Source: Haloarchaeobius amylolyticus (GTDB lineage: Archaea > Halobacteriota > Halobacteria > Halobacteriales > Natrialbaceae). From it: a stretch of DNA of 64,000 nucleotides. Positions 50,835-58,947 of the stretch are shown here, piece by piece. The first letter of the stretch is position 1. Each line of letters begins with the position of its first letter. Position numbers and translations under genes: made by a program. A model generated the notes under the pieces. It was not told where the DNA came from. It made no database searches and saw nothing but the letters and a program-made list of their open reading frames with translations. Where the stretch lies: the NCBI RefSeq assembly GCF_026616195.1, contig NZ_JANHDH010000001.1, positions 1,054,001-1,118,000 on the forward strand, written 5' to 3'.

Positions 50835-52175
50835 ATGCGACTGGTTCAAGCGCTCATCCCGGAGGGCAAGCGCGACAGCGTCCTCACCGTTCTCGAACGG
50901 GAGGGCATCGACTACGCACTCTTCGAAGAGACAGGCCGCGGAGACTTCGAGGCGATGGTCCAGTTCCCGGTCCCGACGAACGGCCTCGAACCCGTCCTGA
51001 AGAAGCTCCGCATCGCGGGTATCAGGGACGACTCCTACACCATCGTCCTGCCCGTCGAACTGGTCATCTCGCGTCGGTTCGAGGCGCTCCGCGAGAAGTA
51101 CGCCGGGCTCCGCGTCTCGCGAGAAGAACTCAGCTCCCGGGCGTACGACCTCGCCCCGGTCGACGAGACGTTCTTCCCGATGCTGTTCCTGAGTACCCTC
51201 ATCGCCGCGACGGGGCTGCTCCAGAACTCGGCGGCGACCATCATCGGCGCGATGGTGGTCGCCCCGCTGATGGGGCCGGCCATCGCGGCAAGTGTCGGGG
51301 CCGTTCTCGAAGACGCCGAGCTCGGGAGCCGCGGGCTGTTCCTGCAGGTCACGGGTCTCGTCGGAGCCATCGCACTCGGCTTCCTGGTGGGCGTCGTCGT
51401 CCAGCAGACCGTCCTCGTCGAACCGGACCTCGCCATCAGGGACGTTCCGCAGATCATGGAGCGGGTGCGGCCGGGAATCCTGTCGCTGGTCCTCGCCCTC
51501 GGTTCAGGTGCCGCCGGCGCAATCAGTATCATGCGGGGGTCCGGGTCGACGCTCGTCGGGGTCGCCATCGCGGTGGCGCTCGTCCCGCCAGCTGCGACCG
51601 CTGGTATCGCCCTCGCCTACGGCGAACCGCTCCTGGCACTGGGCGGTACCGCCCTGGTCGTCGTCAACCTGCTCGCCATCAACCTCTCGGCGCTCGTCCT
51701 CTTCTGGGTCGCCGGTTACCGGCCCGAGCACCGGCTGGAGGCGGAACGGGCGAGAGCCGCTGTCAGGATGCGGACCGCGAAACTCGTCGTGGCCATCGCC
51801 GTCCTGACGGTGCTCCTCGGGGTCGTCACCGTCACCACCCACGAGGTGCAGTCGCTGGAGAAGTCGATGATCGCGGACCTCGAAGAGACGTTCGACGCCG
51901 GCGAGTACGGTCGGATGGCCTACCTGGACTCGGACGTCGAGTACCTGCCGGTCGACCACTTCCTCGGAAAACCCGTCAGAGCCCGCGTGATACTGGGCTA
52001 CCACGTCGACACGACCCCGCCGCCGGGCCTCGCGCACGAACTCGCCGACCGACTCGAGGCGAAGTACGGCCGCGAGTTCCGCCTGGAGGTCGTCTACGTG
52101 GCAGGCGAACGGTCCTGGGTCGACCCCGGCACGCCCGGCCCCTCTGGCGAGACGACCCCGTCGTCGCTGGCCTGA
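50835..52175 (+). CDS. DUF389/TIGR00341 multi-span membrane protein
   Basis: A 446-residue protein. The N-terminal 90 residues (MRLVQALIPEGKRDSVLTVLEREGIDYALFEETG) resemble a ferredoxin-like regulatory domain; then come about six or seven spans with the family core LIAATGLLQNSAATIIGAMVVAPLMGPAIA and GISLVVALVPPAATAGIALAYGE-like segments. The C-terminal 80 residues are cytoplasmic or extracellular. The role of the family is unknown. Confidence 0.85.
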   Translation: MRLVQALIPEGKRDSVLTVLEREGIDYALFEETGRGDFEAMVQFPVPTNGLEPVLKKLRIAGIRDDSYTIVLPVELVISRRFEALREKYAGLRVSREELSSRAYDLAPVDETFFPMLFLSTLIAATGLLQNSAATIIGAMVVAPLMGPAIAASVGAVLEDAELGSRGLFLQVTGLVGAIALGFLVGVVVQQTVLVEPDLAIRDVPQIMERVRPGILSLVLALGSGAAGAISIMRGSGSTLVGVAIAVALVPPAATAGIALAYGEPLLALGGTALVVVNLLAINLSALVLFWVAGYRPEHRLEAERARAAVRMRTAKLVVAIAVLTVLLGVVTVTTHEVQSLEKSMIADLEETFDAGEYGRMAYLDSDVEYLPVDHFLGKPVRARVILGYHVDTTPPPGLAHELADRLEAKYGREFRLEVVYVAGERSWVDPGTPGPSGETTPSSLA

Positions 52176-52242
52176 CGTGAGGTCGGGGTGCCCGCCACCG
52201 CGTGACGACCCTTTATGTCACAGCCGCCCGCCATCTTCGGGT

Positions 52243-52725
52243 ATGACGGTGTACGAGACGGACGTGCCCGGTGTCGGGCGGAAGTTCGAGGTCGAACTCG
52301 ACGGCGGCGGTCGACTGGTGGTGCTCATCCACCACGACGGGCGCCGCGAACTGTTCCACCGGGCGGACCCGGAGGCGGACAGCAGCCGCATCGCCAGCCT
52401 CTCCGGCGAGCAGGCCCGCCAGCTCGGGGCCATCCTCGGCGGCGCGTACTTCCAGCCGGTCGAACTCCAGCAACCGGAGGTCCCGCTGGGTGACGCCATC
52501 ATCGAGTGGGTGACCATCGACGCGGACTCCACGCTCGCGGGGCAGACCCTGGAGGCCTGTGGCGTCCGGACCGAGACCGGCGTCTCCGTCATCGCGATCC
52601 AGCGCGACGAGGAGACCGTCGCGAACCCCAACCCGGACTTCGAGCTACAGGCCGAGGACATCCTCGTCGCCCTCGGGACCCGCGAGGAGCAGCAGGCGTT
52701 CCGCGACTTCGTCCACAAGGACTGA
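52243..52725 (+). CDS. TrkA-C domain regulatory subunit of cation/proton antiporter
   Basis: A 160-residue cytoplasmic protein. The first 75 residues form a small N-terminal domain (YETDVPGVGRKFEVELDGGGRLVVLIHHDGRRELFHRA) and residues 85-155 form a TrkA-C (RCK_C) domain with EWVTIDADSTLAGQTLEACGVRTETGVSVIAIQRDEE and EDILVALGTREEQQAF. ATG 52243. It lies 2 bases from the antiporter gene and is the probable gate. Confidence 0.9.
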   Translation: MTVYETDVPGVGRKFEVELDGGGRLVVLIHHDGRRELFHRADPEADSSRIASLSGEQARQLGAILGGAYFQPVELQQPEVPLGDAIIEWVTIDADSTLAGQTLEACGVRTETGVSVIAIQRDEETVANPNPDFELQAEDILVALGTREEQQAFRDFVHKD

Positions 52726-52727
52726 CG

Positions 52728-53936
52728 ATGGCCGGACTACTGCTGGAGGCCGGTATCACCCTGACAGTGCTGGCCGTCGGCGGCGTGCTGGCCCGCCAGC
52801 TCCGGCTGTCGGTCATCCCCGCCTACATCGTCGCCGGGCTGCTCATCGGGCCCAACGCGCCCATCGCCGACGGGTTCTCGCTGAAGCTCATCGAGAACGA
52901 GGCGTTCGTCGACCTGTTCGCGGAACTCGGCATCGTCCTCCTGCTCTTCTTCATCGGGATGGAGTTCAGCGTCGACCAGTTGCTGGCCCGCCGTGACAAG
53001 CTCAGCGTCATCGGCGGCATCGACCTCGTGGTGAACGCCGGGGTCGGCGTCCTGCTCGGGGTGGCGTTCGGCTTCTCGCCGCTGGAGACCGCCTTCGTCG
53101 TCGGTATCGTCTACATCTCCTCGTCGGCCATCATCACGAAGACGCTCATCGACCTCGGCTGGGTCGCCGACCCCGAGAGCGAGGTCGTCCTCGGCACCCT
53201 CGTCGTCGAGGACATCGTCATCGCGGTGTACCTCGCGCTGCTCTCGGCGGTCGCCATCGGCGACGGCGGCTTCGCCGCGGTCCAGTCCGTCGGCATCGCG
53301 CTCGCGGTGCTCACCGCCCTCGTCGTCTTCGCCCGGTTCGGGACGCCGCTGCTCCAGCGCGCCCTCGCCATCGACTCCGACGAACTGCTCCTGCTCGGCT
53401 TGCTCGGCGTGACGACGGTCGTCGCCGCGGTCGCGCTCGACCTCGGCGTCAGCGAGGCCGTCGCGGCGTTCTTCGTCGGTACCGCGGTCAGCGAGACCGA
53501 CGCGGTCCACCGGGTCGAGCGCGTGCTGACGCCGGCCCGGGACCTGTTCGCGGCGGCGTTCTTCTTCGCCATCGGGCTCCAGACCGACGTGAGCCAGCTC
53601 CAGGGGACCGCGCTCGTGCTCCTCGTCGCCGCGGTCGTCCTGACCACGGTGAGCAAGCTCGCCAGTGGCTACCTGAGCGGGCAACGCTACGGCCTGAGCC
53701 AGCGGCGGTCGCTCCGGGTCGCCGTCGGGCTGGTCGCCCGCGGGGAGTTCTCGCTGGTGCTCGCGGCGCTGGCGACCTCGGTCGGGACCGGCGCGCTCGC
53801 AGACGTGATTCCGGCGTTCGCCGTCGGCTACGTCCTCGTGATGAGCGTGCTCGGGACGGGCCTGATGCGGGCCTCGCCCCTGCTGGAGAAGTACGTGGTC
53901 TCGGAGTCCAGCTCCGAGCCGACGCCGGGTACCTGA
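52728..53936 (+). CDS. CPA2-type cation/proton antiporter (Kef-like)
   Basis: A 402-residue transporter with about 12 spans: LLEAGITLTVLAVGGVLARQLRLSVIPAYIVAGLLIGPNAP, ELGIVLLLFFIGMEFSV and LVARGEFSLVLAALA. Motifs typical of the NhaA/KefB fold (GxxxGP; LxVARGE) are present. It works with the TrkA-C protein upstream; a second KTN/RCK domain is absent from the chain. Confidence 0.9.
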   Translation: MAGLLLEAGITLTVLAVGGVLARQLRLSVIPAYIVAGLLIGPNAPIADGFSLKLIENEAFVDLFAELGIVLLLFFIGMEFSVDQLLARRDKLSVIGGIDLVVNAGVGVLLGVAFGFSPLETAFVVGIVYISSSAIITKTLIDLGWVADPESEVVLGTLVVEDIVIAVYLALLSAVAIGDGGFAAVQSVGIALAVLTALVVFARFGTPLLQRALAIDSDELLLLGLLGVTTVVAAVALDLGVSEAVAAFFVGTAVSETDAVHRVERVLTPARDLFAAAFFFAIGLQTDVSQLQGTALVLLVAAVVLTTVSKLASGYLSGQRYGLSQRRSLRVAVGLVARGEFSLVLAALATSVGTGALADVIPAFAVGYVLVMSVLGTGLMRASPLLEKYVVSESSSEPTPGT

Positions 53937-53958
53937 GTCGGGTCGCGATGACCCGGCC

Positions 53959-54345
53959 TCACTCGTCGTCGGCCGCCTGACTCGCCGCGTCGACCACGTC
54001 GGTCGCGCGCTTGACCTCGGCCCCGTCCTCGACGAAGACCAGCGTCTTCGGCGGCTGGGTCGCCTTCGGCCGGACGCGCAGGCCGACCCGCTTCGCCTCC
54101 TCGACGGCCGCGTCGAGCCCCTGGGCCAGTTCGAGACGGATGCGGTCGGGCTGGACGAACACGGCCGCGAAGGGCTCGCCGTCCCGGGTCACGTCGTAGG
54201 CGCGGGTGCCGTCGTCGGTCGGTTCCACGTCGCGGTCGGCGTTCTCGACCGCGAAGCGGGCGAACTCGCCGTCCTCGCGTCCGTCGAGTTCCGAGGAGAG
54301 TAACTGTGCGAGTCGGACGCCGTCGGTGGTGCGGTCTTCGACCAT
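53959..54345 (-). CDS. haloarchaeal 'rnhA operon' type hypothetical protein
   Basis: A 128-residue acidic protein (MVEDRTTDGVRLAQLLSSELDGREDGEFARFAVENAD... TLVFVEDGAEVKRATDVVDAAS). It resembles haloarchaeal DUF7108 proteins annotated as rnhA-operon protein, here without rnhA in the window. One base after the DUF2240 gene in the same direction. Function unknown. Confidence 0.65.
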   Translation of the reverse strand: MVEDRTTDGVRLAQLLSSELDGREDGEFARFAVENADRDVEPTDDGTRAYDVTRDGEPFAAVFVQPDRIRLELAQGLDAAVEEAKRVGLRVRPKATQPPKTLVFVEDGAEVKRATDVVDAASQAADDE

Positions 54346-54346
54346 C

Positions 54347-54796
54347 TCAGACCTCCAGGAGTTCGCCGCGGGCCTTCGTCCGGGCCTCCGAGACGTCGAG
54401 GCCCTGCTGTCGCGCGTACACCAGCGCGGCGGCCGCGATGGTCACGTCGAGTTCCTGCTGGAGCTGGTTGATGGCCCCGACGGCCTCGTGCTTCTCGTGG
54501 CCCGACGCGACGAGGTCGTCGAGCACCTGTTCGAACGCCGAACGCTCCTGGAGCACGTCGTCCGCGGGGACGAAGTCCTCGGGTATCTGGACCTCGTTCG
54601 GGTCGAAGGTACACCGGAGGTCGGTGCCGTCCTGCTCGAGCAGCCCCTCGCCGGTCGCGACGTCGACCAGCCGCTTGGCCTGGTCCGGCGAGAACCAGTC
54701 GCGGTCGAGCGAGAGCGCGACGACGAACTCGTTCTGTTCGAGTTCGCGCTTCCCGCGCTGGCGGAACGGCGCGGCGACGGCGACACGTAGACTCAT
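54347..54796 (-). CDS. DUF2240 family protein
   Basis: A 149-residue archaeal protein: SLRVAVAAPFRQRGKRELEQNEFVVALSLDRDWFSPDQAKRLVDVATGEGLLE, with FDPNEVQIPEDFVP and a C-terminal helical part. It has a winged-helix feel (WFSPDQAKRLVDVATGEGLLEQDG). It begins the two-gene unit with the preceding entry. Confidence 0.75.
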   Translation of the reverse strand: MSLRVAVAAPFRQRGKRELEQNEFVVALSLDRDWFSPDQAKRLVDVATGEGLLEQDGTDLRCTFDPNEVQIPEDFVPADDVLQERSAFEQVLDDLVASGHEKHEAVGAINQLQQELDVTIAAAALVYARQQGLDVSEARTKARGELLEV

Positions 54797-54966
54797 ATGC
54801 AGGTCGGTCGGCCGACGACGGCCTAAACGCTACGATGTGCTCGTCCGTGGGTCGTCCGTGGTGCGCCCCGGTCGCACGCCACGTGGCCCCTGTCGCGCAC
54901 GAGACGGGCGTGCCGACCCCGGTTCAAGTCGAGCGATTCAAGTAGCTGCTGGAACTGCTTCCGGGT

Positions 54967-55344
54967 ATGCAAGACCAGGGACGCTCCACGCGCAAGCGTA
55001 CCGGCGGGCGACTCCGTCCGATCCGGAACCGAAAGAAGCACCAGCTCGGCCGTCTCCCCACGGAGACCCAGGTCGGCGAACCGCGCTTCCGCGTCATCGA
55101 GACGCGCGGCAACACGACGAAGACCCGTGCCCTCGCGACCGACGTCGCGAACGTGAACAAGGGCGGCGAGACGGTCCACGCGACCATCGAGGACGTCGTC
55201 GAGAACGACGCCAACCCGAACTACGTGCGCCGGAACATCATCACGAAGGGCGCCCTCATCGAGACGGACGCCGGCACGGCCCGCGTCACCTCCCGTCCCG
55301 GCCAGAACGGGCAGGTCAACGCCGTCCTCGTCGACGACGAGTAA
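54967..55344 (+). CDS. rps8e: 30S ribosomal protein S8e (eS8)
   Basis: A 125-residue archaeal/eukaryotic small-subunit protein: MQDQGRSTRKRTGGRLRPIRNRKKHQLGRLPTETQVGEPRFRVIETRGNTTKTRALATDVANV and the C-terminal NIITKGALIETDAGTARVTSRPGQNGQVNAVLVDDE. It stands alone away from the main ribosomal cluster, as usual in haloarchaea. Confidence 0.97.
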   Translation: MQDQGRSTRKRTGGRLRPIRNRKKHQLGRLPTETQVGEPRFRVIETRGNTTKTRALATDVANVNKGGETVHATIEDVVENDANPNYVRRNIITKGALIETDAGTARVTSRPGQNGQVNAVLVDDE

Positions 55345-55492
55345 CCACCTTCTCCCTCTGCGTTCTCACGGACCGGACAGTCGCGACGCCGCGCGTCTCG
55401 ACAGGTAGCGATGGCACTGTCGGCGGTGACGACCGGGAGCAACTGAAGGAGAGGAGCGGCGGAAACGAAACGGGTCGAGACGGTCGGCTGTC

Positions 55493-56488
55493 CTACGGAC
55501 TCGGTGCCGCCTTCTGGAGTGCCGTCTCGGCGATATTGCCGGCGTAGTCGGCGCTCCGGGAGAGCGAGTCGACGACCAGCCCGAGGGACTGGGCCGCCTG
55601 CGGTTCGCGCTCGCGAAGGAGTTCGTCGATGGTGCGGGTGTGTTCGTCGATGTTGCGGACCGACTCGCGGGCCGCGTTGGCGAGCTGGGTCGCCTCGTCC
55701 GGGTCGTCCGCGAAGAGGGCGTCCATCGCCTTCTCCAGAACCTCGGCGGAGTCCTCGTGGAGCTCGCGGAGCGCCTCGCCCACGTCGTCGTCTATCTCGC
55801 CGAGTTCGACCGCGATGTTGGCGATCTTGGCGGCGTGGTCGCCGATGCGTTCGAGCTGGCGGGCGCTGGAGTGGTAGTCGAAGCAGACCTCGCGGGGGAC
55901 GCCGAGTTCCTCGGCGGCGCGGGGCGAGCGCAGGGTCGCCCGGAAGATACGGGAGACGACGTACCAGAGGCGGTCCACGTCGTCGTCGCGCTCGCGCACG
56001 TCGCGGGCCATGTCCTCGTCGTTCTCCAGCAACGCGGTGAGCGCGTCGTTGAGCATCGACTGCGCGATGAGGCGCATCCGGGTGACGGCGTTGTGGATGC
56101 TGAGCTCCGAGGAGTCGAGCAGGTCCTGGATGACGACGCTGTCGCTCGTCTCCTCTAACACCTCGACGCCGACGAGGCTCTGGGTCGCCGACCGGATGGC
56201 GCGGCGCTGGTCGGTGGTGATGCGGTTGGCCTCCAGCGAGATGATGTCGAACCCGGAGACGTACATCGTCATCACCGCGCGCGTGAGTCGCTGCCCATCG
56301 AGGTCGGAGACGTCGAGCGTGCCCTCGGTTCGATTGGTCTCGCTCTTGGGAGTGAGCAACAGCGAGTCCTCCTCCGGATAGAACTCGACGGTCGTCCCGG
56401 CCGAGACGCCGTTGTCTGTCGCCCACGACTTCGGCAGCGAGACGGTGTAGGTGGACCCACCCGTCACTTGCACCTTTCGCGTTTCCAT
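55493..56488 (-). CDS. AbrB-PhoU fusion phosphate regulator
   Basis: A 331-residue protein with an N-terminal AbrB/SpoVT swapped-hairpin domain (ETRKVQVTGGSTYTVSLPKSWATDNGVSAGTTVEFYPEE, residues 1-45) and a C-terminal PhoU part with two helical bundles (LRLIAQSMLNDALTALLENDEDMARDVRERDDDVDRLWY; HSSARQLERIGDHAAKIANIAVELGE). The first would bind DNA, the second senses phosphate status through Pst. It is transcribed divergently from pstS. Confidence 0.88.
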   Translation of the reverse strand: METRKVQVTGGSTYTVSLPKSWATDNGVSAGTTVEFYPEEDSLLLTPKSETNRTEGTLDVSDLDGQRLTRAVMTMYVSGFDIISLEANRITTDQRRAIRSATQSLVGVEVLEETSDSVVIQDLLDSSELSIHNAVTRMRLIAQSMLNDALTALLENDEDMARDVRERDDDVDRLWYVVSRIFRATLRSPRAAEELGVPREVCFDYHSSARQLERIGDHAAKIANIAVELGEIDDDVGEALRELHEDSAEVLEKAMDALFADDPDEATQLANAARESVRNIDEHTRTIDELLREREPQAAQSLGLVVDSLSRSADYAGNIAETALQKAAPSP

Positions 56489-56797
56489 ACTGGGGAATGC
56501 GGACAGGTAGAAAATAAATGTACGTGTTTCTATATAGCAGCCCCGTCTACCGGAAGAAAGGAAGCTCCAACCGGGAGAGAGGTGGCCCGACCGACGACCG
56601 TCCCGGGGAATCGAGGCGTTCGACGGCCCCAGACAGTTTATTCTAACATGACCACTCATGGAACCACCGCATTTCGACCGTCGCTACCGCCGAATCGTGC
56701 TACTTGCCACCACGAACCTCGAGATTCTATTGCGTTATTTACGAATATATAGCTATCATAGCGAGGTATTTATTCGTATCAGCATGTCTTCCACTCG
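56489..56797. promoter_or_regulatory. divergent pst / AbrB-PhoU control region
   Basis: A 309-base spacer. On the pst side an inverted pair acgaata (56741-56747) and tattcgt (56771-56777) brackets tatatag and a TATA-like box and lies 20-57 bases before the pstS ATG, a likely phosphate-regulator operator. On the other side catttattttc (minus strand, about 56508-56518) is a TATA candidate. The middle holds no credible gene. Confidence 0.6.
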
Positions 56798-57814
56798 ATG
56801 ACGGAGAACACCGAGACAGGTACCGATGCGATCTCCAGGCGGAAGTTCGTGACAGCTGCCGGCGCCGCGGGTCTCGCCGGTCTCGCGGGTTGTGCCAAGC
56901 GTGGAGCGTCCGGCGGTGACACCACCAACGGTGGCGGCGGTGGTGGCGACGAGCTCACCGGGAACATCGATATCTACGGGAGCTCGACGGTCTTCCCGCT
57001 CGCGACGGCGGTCAAGGAGGGCTTCGAGGACGAGCACTCCAAGGTGAAGGTGTCCATCAGTTCGACCGGATCCGGTGGCGGGTTCTCCAACTACTTCTGC
57101 AAGGGCGACGCCGACTTCAACAACGCCTCGCGCCCCATCAAGGACAGCGAGAAGCAGAAGTGCAAGAGCAACGACGTCGACTGGGTTGAACTCAAGGTCG
57201 CCACCGACGCCCTCACGGTCATCGTGAACAAGGAGGCCGACTGGGTCGACTGCATCACCGTCGACGAACTCAAACAGATCTGGGAGCCCGACGGCGCCCA
57301 GAAGTGGAGCGACGTCCGCTCGGAGTGGCCCGACAAGGAACTCGACCTGTACGGCCCGACCTCGGCATCCGGCACCTTCGACTACTTCACCGAGGCGGTC
57401 ATCGGCGAGGAGGACAGCCACCGACAGGACTACTCCGCGACCGAGCAGGACCGCCAGATCATCACCGGCGTCAAGGGCTCCTCGACCGCGATGGGCTACC
57501 TCGGCTTCGCGTACTACTCCGAGAACACGGACGAGGTCAAGGCGCTCGCCGTCGACAACGGCGACGGGAAGTGCGTCAAGCCGTCCATCGAGACCGCAAA
57601 GAGCGGCGAGTACAAGCCGCTCTCGCGCCCACTGTTCACGTACCCGCGCGTGCAGTCCATGCAGGAGGAACCGCAGGTCCGCGCGTTCGCCGAGTACTTC
57701 GTCGAGCAGTCCGCCGAGCGGTCCCTTGTCGCCGACAAGGTCGGCTACGTGCCCAACTCCGAGGAGGAGATGCAGGCACAGATGGACAAGCTCTCGGAGT
57801 ACCTCGAGGAGTAA
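56798..57814 (+). CDS. pstS: phosphate ABC transporter substrate-binding lipoprotein PstS
   Basis: A 338-residue exported protein. Twin-Arg-like ISRRKFVTAAGAAGLAGLAGC has a lipobox (Cys about 32). The PstS fold: GNIDIYGSSTVFPLATAVKEGFEDEHSKVKVSISSTGSGGGF (phosphate loop), DFNNASRPIK, YGPTSASGTFDYFTEAVIGE and TGVKGSSTAMGYLGFAYY. It delivers phosphate to PstCA. A T-run (57840-57844) and a TATA-like box (57851-57862) after it suggest partial termination and a second start at pstC, so more PstS than channel. Confidence 0.95.
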   Translation: MTENTETGTDAISRRKFVTAAGAAGLAGLAGCAKRGASGGDTTNGGGGGGDELTGNIDIYGSSTVFPLATAVKEGFEDEHSKVKVSISSTGSGGGFSNYFCKGDADFNNASRPIKDSEKQKCKSNDVDWVELKVATDALTVIVNKEADWVDCITVDELKQIWEPDGAQKWSDVRSEWPDKELDLYGPTSASGTFDYFTEAVIGEEDSHRQDYSATEQDRQIITGVKGSSTAMGYLGFAYYSENTDEVKALAVDNGDGKCVKPSIETAKSGEYKPLSRPLFTYPRVQSMQEEPQVRAFAEYFVEQSAERSLVADKVGYVPNSEEEMQAQMDKLSEYLEE

Positions 57815-57836
57815 CCCGCCCCGGCGCAGAGTAGAA

Positions 57837-57862
57837 GCGTTTTTCGGCCTCTCTAAATAGTT
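57837..57862 (+). promoter_or_regulatory. internal T-run terminator and pstC promoter
   Basis: gcgtttttcgg (57837-57847) could end many pstS transcripts; ctctaaatagtt (57851-57862) is TATA-like, about 27 bases before the pstC ATG, giving a leaderless second transcript. Confidence 0.45.
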
Positions 57863-57882
57863 CCCTACATAGACCCAATCGC

Positions 57883-58947
57883 ATGAGCACGGACAGGGTG
57901 ACACAGGACATCACGGAGACCGCCAGCGACACGCCGGAGGAGAAGGTGATGAACGCCTTCTTCTTCGCGTGTGCGCTGCTCTCGGTGATCACGACGGTAA
58001 GTATCGTTCTCCTGCTGGCCTCGGAGACGGTGAAGTTCTTCGGGCTGACGGCAGGACTGGTGGGCTACGCCGGCGAGACGACCTCGCTCGGTGAGTTCTT
58101 CCTCGGAACCAACTGGGCGGCCGGGTTCAAACCCTACGCCTTCGGCGTGATTCCCCTGATACTCGACACGCTCGTCATCACCATCGGCGCCGCCATCGTG
58201 GCGATGCCGCTCGGGCTGGCGACCGCCATCTACCTGAGCGAGTACGCGAGCAAGCGAAAGCGCGCCATCCTCAAGCCCGCACTCGAGATACTGGCAGGCA
58301 TCCCGACGGTCATCTACGGGTTCTTCGCGCTCGTGTACGTCACGCCGTTCCTCGACGGGGTGTTCAGTTTCCTCAACAACGGCGTGCCCGGGCTCTCGGG
58401 GACCGTGTTCAACTTCCCCGAACTGGGGACGTTCAACGCCCTGTCCGCCAGCATCATCGTCGGCATCATGATCATCCCGATGGTCTCCTCCATCAGCGAG
58501 GACGCCATGAGCGCGGTCCCGGACGACCTCCGGCGCGCCAGCTACGGGATGGGCGCGACGAAGTTCGACGTCTCCGTCGGCGTTGTCGTCCCCGCCGCCG
58601 TCTCGGGCATCGCCTCGTCGTTCATCCTCGCGCTCTCGCGCGCAATCGGGGAGACGATGATCGTCGCGATGGCCGCCGGGTCGACCCCGACGATGCCGTC
58701 GTTCGGCCAGCTCACGCTGTTCGGCACGCAGATCCCGTACCCGAACCTCGGCACCCTCGCCATCTACTTCGAGCCGGTCATGCCGATGACCTCCGCGATG
58801 GTCAACATCGCGACCGGTGACATGCCGACCAGCGGCGTGACCTACCACAGCCTGTTCGCGGTCGGGTTCACCCTGTTCGCGATGACGCTCGTGATGAACG
58901 TGATCAGTGACCTCATCGCCAGCCGCTACCGGGAGGAGTACGAGTAA
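57883..58947 (+). CDS. pstC: phosphate ABC transporter permease PstC
   Basis: A 354-residue permease with about six or seven spans: a first span (FFACALLSVITTVSIVLLLA), then the periplasmic loop and the EAA-type coupling motif in GVVVPAAVSGIASSFILALSRAIGETMIVAMAAG. It has the standard PstC LEILAGIPTVIYGFFALVYVTP segment. The stop TAA overlaps the pstA ATG. Confidence 0.95.
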   Translation: MSTDRVTQDITETASDTPEEKVMNAFFFACALLSVITTVSIVLLLASETVKFFGLTAGLVGYAGETTSLGEFFLGTNWAAGFKPYAFGVIPLILDTLVITIGAAIVAMPLGLATAIYLSEYASKRKRAILKPALEILAGIPTVIYGFFALVYVTPFLDGVFSFLNNGVPGLSGTVFNFPELGTFNALSASIIVGIMIIPMVSSISEDAMSAVPDDLRRASYGMGATKFDVSVGVVVPAAVSGIASSFILALSRAIGETMIVAMAAGSTPTMPSFGQLTLFGTQIPYPNLGTLAIYFEPVMPMTSAMVNIATGDMPTSGVTYHSLFAVGFTLFAMTLVMNVISDLIASRYREEYE

